NCBI RefSeq assembly: GCF_018531495.1
Contig: NZ_JAHDTI010000004.1
Location: 496,001 to 560,000 of the forward strand
From: Nonomuraea sediminis
GTDB lineage: Bacteria > Actinomycetota > Actinomycetes > Streptosporangiales > Streptosporangiaceae
Length of the DNA: 64,000 bases
Direction: 5' to 3'
Part shown: piece after piece, positions 50,690-59,201 of the stretch
Position numbering within the stretch: position 1 is the stretch's first letter
Layout: the number at the start of each line of letters is the position of its first letter
Translations under genes and position numbers: made by a program
Notes under the pieces: generated by a model
Seen by the model: only the letters and a program-made list of their open reading frames with translations
What the model was told of the DNA's origin: nothing
Databases searched by the model: none

Positions 50690-52247
50690 GCGTGCCCGTG
50701 GCGTGACCAGGCGGCAGGTGCTGGGCGCCGGCGGGGGGCTCAGCCTGATGGCCGCCGCCGGGTTGCTGACCTCGGCCGCGTTGTCGCGCCGCCCGCCGTA
50801 CACCGGAGCGGAAGTGCTCAGTGCCGTGCCGCTGCCGCCCGCCTTCCAGGTGCCGCTGCCGATCCCCTCCGTGCTGGCGCCGGTCGGTGCCGACCGCTAC
50901 GAGATCACCCAGCGCGAGGCGACCGTGGAGATCCTGCCCGGCATCAAGACGCCGATGTGGACGTACGAGGGCACCTTCCCCGGGCCGACGATCGAGTCGC
51001 GCCGCGGCCGGCCGATCACCGTGACGCATCGCAACGCCCTGCCCGTGCCGACGGTCGTGCACCTGCACGGCGGACGGACTCCGGCGGCTTCCGACGGCTA
51101 TCCGACCGACCTCGTCCTGCCCGAGGGCTGGCAGGACGCCGCCGCTCACGGCATGCGCGATCCACGGGCGGTGCCGACCAGGCTGACGCGGGACTACACG
51201 TTCCCGCTCGACCAGCGGTCGTCGCTGCTGTGGTACCACGACCACCGGATGGACTTCACCGCCCCCGCGATCTGGCGGGGCCTGGCCGGGCTGCAGATCG
51301 TGCGCGACGACGCCGAGGACTCGCTCGGCCTGCCCGCGGGACGGCGCGAGCTGCCCCTCATGATCGCCGACCGCGCGTTCGCCGCCGACGGCAGCCTCGC
51401 CTACCCGGCCCTCGACCCCACCCTGCGCGTACGGCCGGGCGTTCGCGAACCCTATGTCGGCGGAGTCCTCGGAGACGTGATCCTCGTCAACGGCGCCCCG
51501 TGGCCCGTGCACGAGGTCGACGCGGCCCGGTACCGGCTGCGCATCCTGAACGCCTCCAACGCCCGGCACTACGAGCTCGAAGCGGTCAGCGACGACGGAC
51601 GGCGGCTCGACCTCGTCCAGGTCGGCGCCGACCAGGGACTGCTCGCGGCGCCGGTCGCCCACCGGCTCCTGCCGATCGCGCCGGCCGAACGCTACGACGT
51701 GATCATCGACTTCTCCGGCGTCCCGGTCGGCGGGCGCGTCAGGATCCTCAACCGGCTGGGCTCCGGGCGCACCCGCGACGTGATGGCCTTCCGGGTCGCG
51801 CGCAAGGCCACCGACGACAGCCGCATCCCGCCCACGCTGTCGAACGATCTGCCCACCTGGCGCCGCTCGGACGCCGTCAGGGTGCGCGAGTTCTCCTTCC
51901 GTGCCGGGCACATGCACGGGGGTCATGGATGGGTGATCGGCGGGCTGCCGTACGACCCCGCCCGCTCCGACGTCACCGTCCGTCTCGGCGAGGTCGAGGT
52001 GTGGCGGCTGGTCGCCGACGTCCACCACCCCGTCCACCTGCATCTGGTCGGCTTCCGGGTGCTCTCGCGCAACGGCAGGCCGCCGCTGCCCCAAGATGCG
52101 GGCCTCAAGGACACCGTGTCCCTGCGGCCGGGCGAAGCGGTGGAGATCATCACCCGCTTCGACGGCTACCGCGGCCGCTACCTCTTCCACTGCCACAACG
52201 CCGAACACGAGGACATGGGAATGATGGCCAACCTCGAAGTCACCTGA
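50682..52247 (+). CDS. Multicopper oxidase, Tat-exported
   Basis: 521-residue laccase/CotA-like enzyme. The signal peptide has a twin-arginine motif 'RRQVLG' at residues 10-15. The four copper-binding motifs are in order: 'HLHGG', 'WYHDH', 'HPVHLHLVGF' and 'HCHNAEHEDMGMM', the last with the Met axial ligand of type 1 copper. It would oxidise phenols or metal ions outside the membrane. GGGAGG lies before ATG 50682. It is preceded by the membrane protein gene and controlled probably by the divergent LysR. Confidence 0.93.
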   Translation: MAERARGVTRRQVLGAGGGLSLMAAAGLLTSAALSRRPPYTGAEVLSAVPLPPAFQVPLPIPSVLAPVGADRYEITQREATVEILPGIKTPMWTYEGTFPGPTIESRRGRPITVTHRNALPVPTVVHLHGGRTPAASDGYPTDLVLPEGWQDAAAHGMRDPRAVPTRLTRDYTFPLDQRSSLLWYHDHRMDFTAPAIWRGLAGLQIVRDDAEDSLGLPAGRRELPLMIADRAFAADGSLAYPALDPTLRVRPGVREPYVGGVLGDVILVNGAPWPVHEVDAARYRLRILNASNARHYELEAVSDDGRRLDLVQVGADQGLLAAPVAHRLLPIAPAERYDVIIDFSGVPVGGRVRILNRLGSGRTRDVMAFRVARKATDDSRIPPTLSNDLPTWRRSDAVRVREFSFRAGHMHGGHGWVIGGLPYDPARSDVTVRLGEVEVWRLVADVHHPVHLHLVGFRVLSRNGRPPLPQDAGLKDTVSLRPGEAVEIITRFDGYRGRYLFHCHNAEHEDMGMMANLEVT

Positions 52248-52278
52248 CCTTCAGGAAAATCGAAACGCATGCGAACAC

Positions 52279-52465
52279 TTCGAGACCATCGCGGAGCGTG
52301 CCCGCGCCGGCAAGGCCACGATCTATCGACGATGGCCGGGCAAGGCCGACCTGGTGGCCACGGCGAAAAGGCGGTACGCGGGAACCGCTCGACGACCCGT
52401 TCCTGCACACGCTCGTGGACGCGGTGCTGCTTCCCATGCTCAGCCATCAACTCGGCCGACGATAA
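52279..52465 (+). pseudogene. TetR family regulator remnant
   Basis: From 52279 one frame reads 'FETIAERARAGKATIYRRWP' and on through 'GKADLVATA', a clear TetR helix-turn-helix without its N-terminal start. After about 52380 the homologous ending 'DDPFLHTLVDAVLLPMLSHQ' continues in a different frame and stops at 52465, so nearly the whole ligand domain is deleted and the frame is shifted. It is non-functional. Confidence 0.7.
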
Positions 52466-52477
52466 GGACCCCTCGCG

Positions 52478-52624
52478 ATGTGGCAGACGATCGTCCTCGG
52501 CTTTCTCGGCGGCCTCGTCGCCGGCAACGGGCTGCCCGCCGCCATCGGCGTGAGCGTCCTGCTCATCGGCCTCTTCCACGCGGGCCCAGGCGCCTTCGGC
52601 CGCAAGGACGCACCGCAACGATGA
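52478..52624 (+). CDS. Small single-helix membrane protein
   Basis: 48 residues starting at ATG 52478 after aagga. A hydrophobic helix (residues 4-36, 'IVLGFLGGLVAGNGLPAAIG') is followed by a polar tail ending 'DAPQR'. Too short to be recognised. It lies between the TetR remnant and a small secreted protein and could be translated; I rate it only moderately. Confidence 0.45.
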   Translation: MWQTIVLGFLGGLVAGNGLPAAIGVSVLLIGLFHAGPGAFGRKDAPQR

Positions 52625-52724
52625 CGACCGCGCGATCTTCTCCACCGGATCGCGCACGCCTCACCTCTACCGTCCCCGTGACGGCCGCGAAACCGCGGCC
52701 ACAGGAACGACACGAGGGGACAGC

Positions 52725-52979
52725 ATGATCAAGAGGATGACCGTGGTGCTCGCCACCCTGCTCACCGCCGCCTTCCTGGCCGGCCCCGCGCACGCCGACG
52801 AGGACCTGCCTCCCCAGGGCCAGTCGTGGTGGCACAAGAGCACCATCCACCCGACCAAGTCCGAATGCGACACCGACGGTTACGCGGACGTTCACTACCT
52901 GCACAACGCGGTCGACTGGGACTGCGACTACACCTCGGGTAACCCCTATTTCCCCTGGCAGCTGTGGCTCAAGTACTGA
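52725..52979 (+). CDS. Small secreted protein, Trp-rich with one Cys pair
   Basis: 84 residues with a Sec signal (MIKRMTVVLATLLTAAFLAG, cleavage near AHA-DED), leaving about 60 residues with Cys in 'KSECDTDG' and 'VDWDCDY', which could form a disulfide, and several Trp/Tyr. ATG 52725 is preceded by cgagggg. I do not recognise it; a secreted peptide of unknown role. Confidence 0.65.
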   Translation: MIKRMTVVLATLLTAAFLAGPAHADEDLPPQGQSWWHKSTIHPTKSECDTDGYADVHYLHNAVDWDCDYTSGNPYFPWQLWLKY

Positions 52980-53016
52980 GTCTCACCGGCTTGCCGTAAC
53001 CGCTCCTGGGGATGGC

Positions 53017-53694
53017 CTAACCAGGTGATCCTTCGCCTGTTTCGCGAGTGAGAGCCGCGGCGGTTCCGTCGATGAGGGCGCGCAGGCCGTGCTCGAAGGC
53101 CTGCTCGCCGATCGCGCCGCCCTGTTCGCGGTAGGCCGCGATCAGGGTGCCGGGGGCGTCCTCGCCGAGCAGTTCCTCGAGCGCGGCGACCCGGTCCGCG
53201 GCGGTCCCGGGGGCAGGCTGCGGGTGCTCGGCCTGTTCCTGCAGGACGAAGCCGTTGACGTACTGGGTCACCGCCGTGATCGTGCGCAGCGCTAGGACCG
53301 GGGTGAAGCCGTGCCCGGTCATCGCGGCCAGTTCCTCGTCGAACAGCCGGATCGTGGCCGGCTCCAGATGGGTGGCGCTCGCCACGATGCGCGCGCCGTC
53401 GCGGTGGCCGAGCAGCGAGGCGCGATAGGCGCGGGCCCGGCGGGCGAGCCAGTCCTGCCAGGGCTCGCCCTGGCGGGGCGGGCCCATCCCGGCGTCCTGG
53501 ACGATCCGGTCGGCCATCCCGTCGAGCAGTTCCTGCTTGGTGCGGATGTGCCAGTACAGCGCGGGGGACTGGACGCCCAGCTCGGCGGCGAGCCTCCGGA
53601 CCGTCAGCCCCTCCAGCCCCACCTCGTCCAGTAGCCGCAACGCCGTGTCGATCAGGAGGTGCCGGGTCAGGCCGGGTCGTTTGCTCGCGCGCAT
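53017..53694 (-). CDS. TetR family transcriptional regulator (TetR/TetR_C class)
   Basis: 225 residues. HTH 'EGLTVRRLAAELGVQSPALY' then 'WHIRTKQELLDGMADRI' is close to the true TetR class, followed by the TetR_C-type domain. ATG 53694 follows AAGG by eight bases. It is divergent from an alpha/beta hydrolase with two operator-like palindromes (53704-53738) between them, so it probably represses both itself and the hydrolase, as in tetR-tetA pairs. Confidence 0.92.
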   Translation of the reverse strand: MRASKRPGLTRHLLIDTALRLLDEVGLEGLTVRRLAAELGVQSPALYWHIRTKQELLDGMADRIVQDAGMGPPRQGEPWQDWLARRARAYRASLLGHRDGARIVASATHLEPATIRLFDEELAAMTGHGFTPVLALRTITAVTQYVNGFVLQEQAEHPQPAPGTAADRVAALEELLGEDAPGTLIAAYREQGGAIGEQAFEHGLRALIDGTAAALTRETGEGSPG

Positions 53695-53703
53695 CGTTGA
53701 CAC

Positions 53704-53718
53704 CTTAGCATCGCTAAG
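53704..53718. promoter_or_regulatory. TetR operator 1
   Basis: cttagc-atc-gctaag is a perfect dyad nine bases upstream of the TetR start codon. Same half-sites as the site at 53724-53738. Operator role is inferred from position and from the divergent TetR gene. Confidence 0.7.
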
Positions 53719-53723
53719 TCAAA

Positions 53724-53738
53724 CTTAGCGGTGCTAAG
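53724..53738. promoter_or_regulatory. TetR operator 2
   Basis: cttagc-ggt-gctaag, with identical arms to operator 1. The two centres are 20 bases apart, about two helical turns, so dimers would sit on the same face. It lies 11 bases before the hydrolase GTG at 53750. Confidence 0.7.
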
Positions 53739-53749
53739 GAAGGGGTGTC

Positions 53750-54553
53750 GTGATCACATTGACCTCGGCGGACGGCACCGACATCCGCGCCTACGACGAG
53801 GGGCACGGACCGGCGGCCATCCTGATCGTCGGCCCGGGACTCGATGACGGGACCCGGACCAGGAGACTCGGCGCGATCCTGGCCGAGCGGTTCCGTGTCC
53901 TGCGTCTGCATCGCCGCCAGTACCGGCTGGACCTCGATGTGCCGTGCTCGGTCGCCCAGGAGGCCGCCGACGTCCTCGCGCTCGCCCGCCACGCGGGCCT
54001 CCCGGTCGTCGTCTACGGTCACTCCTCCGGTGGGGTGGTCGCCTTGGAGGCCATGGCCGCCTCGCCCTCCTCCTTCGCCGGCGCGGTGATCTTCGAGCCC
54101 GCGGCGGTGGTCACCACGCCATGGGCGGGCGCGGACGGCCAGGTCATCACCAGGGCACGGGCCGCCATCGCGGCGGGCAAACCCGGCAAGGCGCTGGCCG
54201 TCTTCACCCGTGAGGCCACCGGCTACCCGGAATGGCAGGCCTGGACGGCCGGCATGATCGCCGCACTCGTCCCGCGCTACCGCAGGCTGGTGCCGTGCCA
54301 GATCAACGACCTCCAAGCCATGGACGAACTCGGCAACCGCCTCGAAACCTACGCCCGGTTCCCCGTGCCCACCGTGCTCCTGGCCGGCGACCGCAGCCCA
54401 CCACGAAACACCGCCGTACTGAACGCCATCAACGACGTGATGCCACACGCCGAACGCGTCATCATGCCCAACCGCGACCACAGCGCCGACATGAAACACC
54501 CCCGCGAGGTAGCCCAGATCATCGACACCCTCGCAACCAAAGTGATCACCTAA
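53750..54553 (+). CDS. Alpha/beta hydrolase
   Basis: 267 residues with the alpha/beta fold: oxyanion region 'LIVGPGLDDGTRT', nucleophile elbow 'YGHSSGGVVAL' (Ser in G-x-S-x-G), a late Asp in 'LLAGDRSPPR' and His in 'NRDHSADMKHP'. Usual family length. GTG 53750 is preceded by aaggaagggg. The divergent TetR and paired operators suggest induction by its substrate or product. Substrate unknown. Confidence 0.88.
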   Translation: MITLTSADGTDIRAYDEGHGPAAILIVGPGLDDGTRTRRLGAILAERFRVLRLHRRQYRLDLDVPCSVAQEAADVLALARHAGLPVVVYGHSSGGVVALEAMAASPSSFAGAVIFEPAAVVTTPWAGADGQVITRARAAIAAGKPGKALAVFTREATGYPEWQAWTAGMIAALVPRYRRLVPCQINDLQAMDELGNRLETYARFPVPTVLLAGDRSPPRNTAVLNAINDVMPHAERVIMPNRDHSADMKHPREVAQIIDTLATKVIT

Positions 54554-54559
54554 AGCGCC

Positions 54560-54660
54560 TGTTCTGGATGGCGACCGCCCCACCCACCGGACGGCGCTGC
54601 GCGCGTCCACCAGCACGCCGAGTCCCGCACTGTCCAGAAAGGTGGCGGCTTCACGGGTTG
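54560..54660 (-). pseudogene. STAS-domain (anti-sigma antagonist) remnant
   Basis: On the minus strand the frame reads 'ATFLDSAGLGVLVDARSAVR', nearly the canonical phosphorylation-site loop of anti-sigma-factor antagonists. No start, no remaining N-terminal half and no stop in a sensible place are present, so this is a fragment of a lost gene between the hydrolase and the MFS gene. Confidence 0.45.
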
Positions 54661-54678
54661 GACGTGTCCGCTTGGGCT

Positions 54679-55947
54679 TCAGTGGCGAACTGCCGACGAG
54701 CCGGTGGATTCGTCGCTCTGCTGAAAGTCGGTGAGGTCGCGCAGGTGCCGGATCGGTGAGGCCAGCAGGACCAAGGGTATGCAGACGGCCGCGACGACAA
54801 AGATCATCAGGGTGACCCGGCCGCTGAGCACCCCGGCGATCACTCCGGCGATCAACCCGCCGATCGGGATCGCGCCCCAGGAGACGAAGCGGACCGTGGC
54901 CATCACCCGTGGCAGCAGGTCGGGCGGGCTGGCGATCTGCCGGTAGGTGCGGGTCACCACGCTGAGCATCACGACGCCGGCGGCGAACACCACGTTGCCG
55001 GCGGCGAAGGCCGCGAAGCCCTGCCAGCCGGTGCCGAGGGGAACGACGAGCGCCCCGGCGACCGCGACGAAGCCGGCGACGATCAGGGCGCGGGCGGTGC
55101 CGAGCCTGGCCGTGACGTGGTTGGTCAAAGCCGCGCCGATCAGCGTGCCGACGCCGTCCGCCGCCAGCAGCAGGCCGACGAGACCGGGCTCGGCGTGCAG
55201 CTCGCGTACGAGATACAGCGCGTAGAGCGCGTGCTGTGCCCCGCAGACCGTGTTCGCCGCGGTAGCGGCCCACATACACGGACCCATGACCGGGTGGTGC
55301 ACGACGAAACGCCAGCCTTCGCGGATCATCGCGCGCATCGGTGGCCAGCGGTCGGGGGCCTCTGGGCGGCGTTCGGGCAGGGTCCGCAGCAGCAGGGCTG
55401 AGACAAGGTAACTGGCCGCGTCGACGAGGAGGGTGGGCACCGCCCCGAGCACCTGGACGATGAGACCGCCAACCGACGGCCCACCGAGCTGAGTAGTGGC
55501 GTGGGTGCCGGACGTCAGGCTGTTACGGGACTGCAGCTGCTCCTTGCTCACGATCGACGGCAGGAAGGTCGAGTTGGCGACATCGAAGATGACGTCCGCG
55601 AAGCTGATCACGAGAGCCACGATCACCAGCTGGGCGACCGTCAGCCTGCCCAGCCACCAGACCAGCGGGATGGAGATGGTCGCCGCCGCGCGGGCCAGGT
55701 CGGCGGCGACCTGAAGCCTTCGCATGGGGAATCGCTGCACCACCACCCCGGCGGGCAGGCCTATCACGATCCAGGCGACGTAACCGGCGGCGGCGATCAT
55801 GCCCATCTCGAACGCGGAGGCGTCGAGCACCGTCAAGGCCGTCAGCGGCAGCGCCACTGCGCCTACCGCCGAGCCGACCGCGCTGGTCGTGCCGGCCGTC
55901 CACCACCGCCAGAAGACGCCCGCCCCACCTCCACTGTCGATTCCCAT
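54679..55947 (-). CDS. MFS transporter
   Basis: 422 residues with about twelve hydrophobic helices and the loop patterns of the enterobactin/macrolide-type efflux branch: 'GLPAGVVVQRFPMRRLQVAA' (motif A-like) and 'ANSTFLPSIVSKEQLQSRNS' after helix 4. ATG 55947 follows AAGGAGAGG. It is divergent from the HxlR-peroxiredoxin gene, whose operator overlaps the intervening region, so export may be induced by the signal sensed by that regulator. Confidence 0.9.
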   Translation of the reverse strand: MGIDSGGGAGVFWRWWTAGTTSAVGSAVGAVALPLTALTVLDASAFEMGMIAAAGYVAWIVIGLPAGVVVQRFPMRRLQVAADLARAAATISIPLVWWLGRLTVAQLVIVALVISFADVIFDVANSTFLPSIVSKEQLQSRNSLTSGTHATTQLGGPSVGGLIVQVLGAVPTLLVDAASYLVSALLLRTLPERRPEAPDRWPPMRAMIREGWRFVVHHPVMGPCMWAATAANTVCGAQHALYALYLVRELHAEPGLVGLLLAADGVGTLIGAALTNHVTARLGTARALIVAGFVAVAGALVVPLGTGWQGFAAFAAGNVVFAAGVVMLSVVTRTYRQIASPPDLLPRVMATVRFVSWGAIPIGGLIAGVIAGVLSGRVTLMIFVVAAVCIPLVLLASPIRHLRDLTDFQQSDESTGSSAVRH

Positions 55948-55969
55948 CCCAGCGCCTCTCCTTAGGTAA

Positions 55970-55984
55970 GTTCCAGAATGGAAC
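55970..55984. promoter_or_regulatory. HxlR-type operator inverted repeat
   Basis: gttcca-gaa-tggaac is a perfect six-base dyad. It sits just upstream of tatact (55989-55994), a -10-like box seven bases before GTG 56002, so it covers the -35/spacer region where a repressor would block transcription. Autoregulation by the fused HxlR domain and coregulation of the divergent MFS gene are inferred. Confidence 0.6.
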
Positions 55985-56001
55985 GCACTATACTGGGGTA
56001 C

Positions 56002-56874
56002 GTGAAGCGCGCCGACCTGCCCGACTCCGACTGCGGTATCGCGCAAGCGCTCGGCGTGGTCGGCGACTGGTGGACGTTCCTGGTAGTGCGGGACATCGCG
56101 GGCGGCACCACCCGCTTCGACAGCCTTCAGCGTGAGCTCGGCGTCAGCCGTCGAGCTCTGGCCGAACGCCTGGCCCACCTCGTCGAACACGGGGTGCTCG
56201 AGAGGAGGCGCTATTCCGATCGCCCGCCGCGCTACGACTACGTGCTGACCACGAAGGGTGAAGGCCTGCTGCCGACGCTCATCGCCCTGCAGGATTGGGG
56301 CGCCAGACATGTGATGGGCGATGGGGCGCTGACCGCGACCAGCGAGGACGGGTCTGCCGAGAGCCGTCGCGTGCACGAGCTGGTCAACCGGAAAATGCCG
56401 GATGTCGTGCTTGAACGACATGACGGCGAGCCGGCCGCGCCCAACGCGCCGGGCGTCTGGACTGTGCTCTACTTCTTCCCCGGTGCCTTCGCCCCGGGCA
56501 CCCAGGGCTACCCGCCCGGTTGGGCCGACATCCCGGGCACGAAGGGTTGCACCTTGGAGGCTCTCACCTACGCCTCACGGTGTGCCGCCTTCGAGGCGGC
56601 AGGTGCCACGATCCGAGGCGTGAGCACCCAGCGACCCGACCAGTTGGACGCCTTCGTCACGCACGCGAAGTTGCCTTATCCCCTCCTGTCCGACCAGGAC
56701 AGCAGACTCGCCGCTGGGCTGCTGCTGCCGACCTTCCGGGCGGCCGGCGTCGACCGCTTCAAACGCCTCACCCTGTTGGTCGACCCCGACGCGATCATCC
56801 GGGCGGTGCAGTTTCCGATCAGCGATCCGGCCGGTTCAGTGGATGAGATGCTCGCCCTCGTGCGCAGTCAATGA
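56002..56874 (+). CDS. HxlR-type regulator fused to a peroxiredoxin-like domain
   Basis: 290 residues (298 from ATG 55978). Residues 1-110: HxlR winged helix with 'DCGIAQALGVVGDWWTFLVV' and 'RRYSDRPPRYDYVLTTKGEG'. Residues 130-290: AhpC/TSA-type redoxin with 'LYFFPGAFAPGTQGYPPG' and Cys in 'KGCTLEALTYASRC', plus 'LSDQDSRLAAGL'. I favour GTG 56002, seven bases after tatact, as a leaderless start; ATG 55978 lies inside the operator dyad. The fusion suggests that DNA binding is linked to a thiol redox state. It could also be a detoxifying protein that autoregulates. Confidence 0.85.
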   Translation: MKRADLPDSDCGIAQALGVVGDWWTFLVVRDIAGGTTRFDSLQRELGVSRRALAERLAHLVEHGVLERRRYSDRPPRYDYVLTTKGEGLLPTLIALQDWGARHVMGDGALTATSEDGSAESRRVHELVNRKMPDVVLERHDGEPAAPNAPGVWTVLYFFPGAFAPGTQGYPPGWADIPGTKGCTLEALTYASRCAAFEAAGATIRGVSTQRPDQLDAFVTHAKLPYPLLSDQDSRLAAGLLLPTFRAAGVDRFKRLTLLVDPDAIIRAVQFPISDPAGSVDEMLALVRSQ

Positions 56875-56998
56875 CTGCTCTTCACCGTCGCCTACGAGAT
56901 GCATTTCACGGAGCTGCGGCCACTGGGATGCCGATCTCTCTCAGGAGCGCGCAAAGGCCATGCACAACATCTCCACGGTTCGGCGCGTCTGAGTGATT

Positions 56999-57604
56999 AT
57001 GAACTCACCTATCGAGCACACCAGCCGCCAGAGCGCCCACCGACGCGGAGCCTGGGCGAGCGCCGCCGCTCTGGCCGCCTCCCTGACGACGGTTCTGGGC
57101 GGAGGCGTCGCCCACGCGGCCACCGTGGATGGTGCGGCGGGACAGGCCGGCGCCGCCATCGCGCAGGCTGCCAACAGGCTGGACCCGGTTGATTGGGCGT
57201 CTGTGGTGGAGCCTGCGCTGAAGTGCCCCAAACCAGGACCGAATGCATCCTGGTATGTGGTGCGCGCCCGCGTCGCCGCCATCGGCGACCTCACCCGTGA
57301 CGGACGGCGTGAGACCGTCGTCGTGTCGTCGTGCCCGAGCCCGACGTCGAGCAATCCCTTGATCGCCTTCGTCTACGACGGAGCCTCCAAGCCCTCGAAC
57401 CTCCACCTGCTCGGGAAGCTCGGCAAGAACCGCTACTTCAAGTCCCTGAAGGTCGCGATCCGCGGCGGACGCGTGCAGCTGCAGGGCAAGGTGGTCAGCG
57501 ACCGAGCCCCCAACTGCTGTCCGGATCTGGTCGTCAGCCAGACCTACGCGTGGGACGGCACGAAGTTCCGCAGGACGGCGGAGAAGGCGACTCGCATCTC
57601 CTGA
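56999..57604 (+). CDS. Secreted protein of unknown function
   Basis: 201 residues with a long Sec signal (charged N-terminus, 'ASAAALAASLTTVLGGGVAH', cleavage near AHA-ATV). The mature part has 'IGDLTRDGRRETVVVSSCP', like a single FG-GAP/VCBS-type calcium loop, and 'DRAPNCCPDLVVSQTYAWDG', with a Cys pair. I do not recognise a named family. The start ATG 56999 has no strong ribosome binding site. It stands alone. Confidence 0.7.
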   Translation: MNSPIEHTSRQSAHRRGAWASAAALAASLTTVLGGGVAHAATVDGAAGQAGAAIAQAANRLDPVDWASVVEPALKCPKPGPNASWYVVRARVAAIGDLTRDGRRETVVVSSCPSPTSSNPLIAFVYDGASKPSNLHLLGKLGKNRYFKSLKVAIRGGRVQLQGKVVSDRAPNCCPDLVVSQTYAWDGTKFRRTAEKATRIS

Positions 57605-57733
57605 GCGATCCGTGACCTCGAGGCCGAGCCCGGCGCGGTACTGCAGGCTCATGCGCGGCCGGCCCACCGGTAGGGAACGGGTGCGGGCCGAGCGCCCGCT
57701 CCCGTGCCGCTACGACTACAGCGTCAAGCAGTA

Positions 57734-59134
57734 CTAGCCGGCCTGCCAGGACGGCCCGGTCTCCTCCGTCTGCGGCGGGGCGGGCGGGGTCCGGTCGCGG
57801 GAGGGGACCACCACGATGCCCTTGGTGCTGTTGGGCGGGTTGACGTCGAGCGTCCCGCCGTAGACGACGTTCCCACGGAAGGTGTTCGGTTGGAAGGAGA
57901 ACTTCGCCAGCGGCGGCGTCGTGTCCTGCACCGAGGTGGTCACGGCCACACCGCCCTTGGGCTTGTAGCTGAGGTTGCCGGTGAAGGTGTTGCGCTCGGG
58001 CAGCAGCACCATCTGGTAGCCGGGCCAGTGGTTCTTGTAGAACCAGCCGATGTGGATGTCGCTCTTGGCGTTGTCGGCGAACACGTTGCCGGTGAACGCG
58101 CTGTCGGTCACCTGCCCGTAGTGGAACAGGTAGCCGTAGGGCGTGAGCGGGTTCGGCTGCGGGACGAAGTCCGGCGTCAGGTAGTCGAGCTTGTGGTTCT
58201 CGTCGAACAGGTGCTCTCCGCTGGTGACCTTGAGCCCGTAGCCGGAGACGCCCTGCACGTAGTTGCCGCGCACCACGTGGTGGTCGCCGCTGACGCGGAT
58301 GCCCTCGCTTGCCGGGTAGCGGTCGCCGATGATGGCGTTGCTCTCCACCGTGTTGTAGTTGCCGTAGCGCAGCACCAGGCCGCCGCTGGACTGCCTGATG
58401 GTGTTGTTGCGGACCGTGTTGTGGTTCGACTTCAGCGAGATGATCTCGTCGTCGCCGTCGACGTGCTCGAAGAGGTTGTTGTCGATGGTGAAGTACGCGC
58501 CCTCCTGGGCGCCCTCCTCCGCCCACTGGCCGTAGCCCCAGATGCGCAGTGCCTCCATGCCGTTGCGGCCGAGGTTGGGGACATCGGCGAAGCGGGTGTG
58601 GTCGACCCGGTTGTAGGTGGCCGCCGGGCCCCGGTCGTTGCCGACCAGCGGCTCCTGGTGGGCCTTGCCCTTGAGCAGGCTGTGGTCGAGCCGGTTGTGC
58701 CCGCCCTTGAAGTAGACCCAGTAGTACGGCGTGGCCGGGTCGGCGGGGTTGAAGTCGACCACGGCGGTGTCGGTGACCCTGCCGCGTTCGCTGTTGAAGG
58801 AGATGACCGAGACCGCGCCGTCGGGCGCCTGGCCGGAGGTGAAGGTCAGGCCGCTCACGGTCAGGTCGGGACTGTTGAGCGACAGCGCCGACCTGCCGGT
58901 GAGCAGCACCTTGCCGGGCGTCTGCGCCCTGAGCTTGAGGGGTCCTGGGGCGCGCAGGTCGATGACGGTGTCCTGCCAGGTGCCGTCGGCCATGACGATG
59001 GTGCCTGCCGTCCCGATCGCCGCGTTCAGCTCGGCCTGGTTCGAGACGAGCCGTTCCCCGCCCGCCGAGGCCAGGGCGGGCGCGGCGGGCAGTAACAGGA
59101 ACGCCGCCGCGACAAGGGCTGCCAATCGGTTCAT
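57734..59134 (-). CDS. Secreted polysaccharide lyase family 6-like (alginate/chondroitin lyase)
   Basis: 466 residues with a Sec signal (MNRLAALVAAAFLLLPAAPA, cleavage near ALA-SAG) and a right-handed beta-helix. PL6 marks: 'GTWQDTVIDLRAPGPL', 'NGMEALRIWGYG' (the Glu-containing active-site strand), 'ISLKSNHNTVRNNTIRQSSG' and 'LVLRYGNYNTVESNAI' with Lys and Arg expected for catalysis. Known members cleave alginate or chondroitin sulfate by beta-elimination. AraC, a dehydrogenase and a sugar importer nearby fit a polysaccharide-use locus. The stop overlaps the end of an opposite-strand remnant-like run. Confidence 0.88.
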   Translation of the reverse strand: MNRLAALVAAAFLLLPAAPALASAGGERLVSNQAELNAAIGTAGTIVMADGTWQDTVIDLRAPGPLKLRAQTPGKVLLTGRSALSLNSPDLTVSGLTFTSGQAPDGAVSVISFNSERGRVTDTAVVDFNPADPATPYYWVYFKGGHNRLDHSLLKGKAHQEPLVGNDRGPAATYNRVDHTRFADVPNLGRNGMEALRIWGYGQWAEEGAQEGAYFTIDNNLFEHVDGDDEIISLKSNHNTVRNNTIRQSSGGLVLRYGNYNTVESNAIIGDRYPASEGIRVSGDHHVVRGNYVQGVSGYGLKVTSGEHLFDENHKLDYLTPDFVPQPNPLTPYGYLFHYGQVTDSAFTGNVFADNAKSDIHIGWFYKNHWPGYQMVLLPERNTFTGNLSYKPKGGVAVTTSVQDTTPPLAKFSFQPNTFRGNVVYGGTLDVNPPNSTKGIVVVPSRDRTPPAPPQTEETGPSWQAG

Positions 59135-59201
59135 ACCGGCAACGTAGGGAAAGCGCATTCCCTTGGGCATGGGCAAAACTCGGGCACTCCTAGGACGATC
59201 C

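Noticed and set aside
57605..57733. C-terminal-like run 'PCRYDYSVKQY' ending at the PL6 gene end
   Set aside because: Too short to assign to any family and overlapping the convergent gene end; could be chance.
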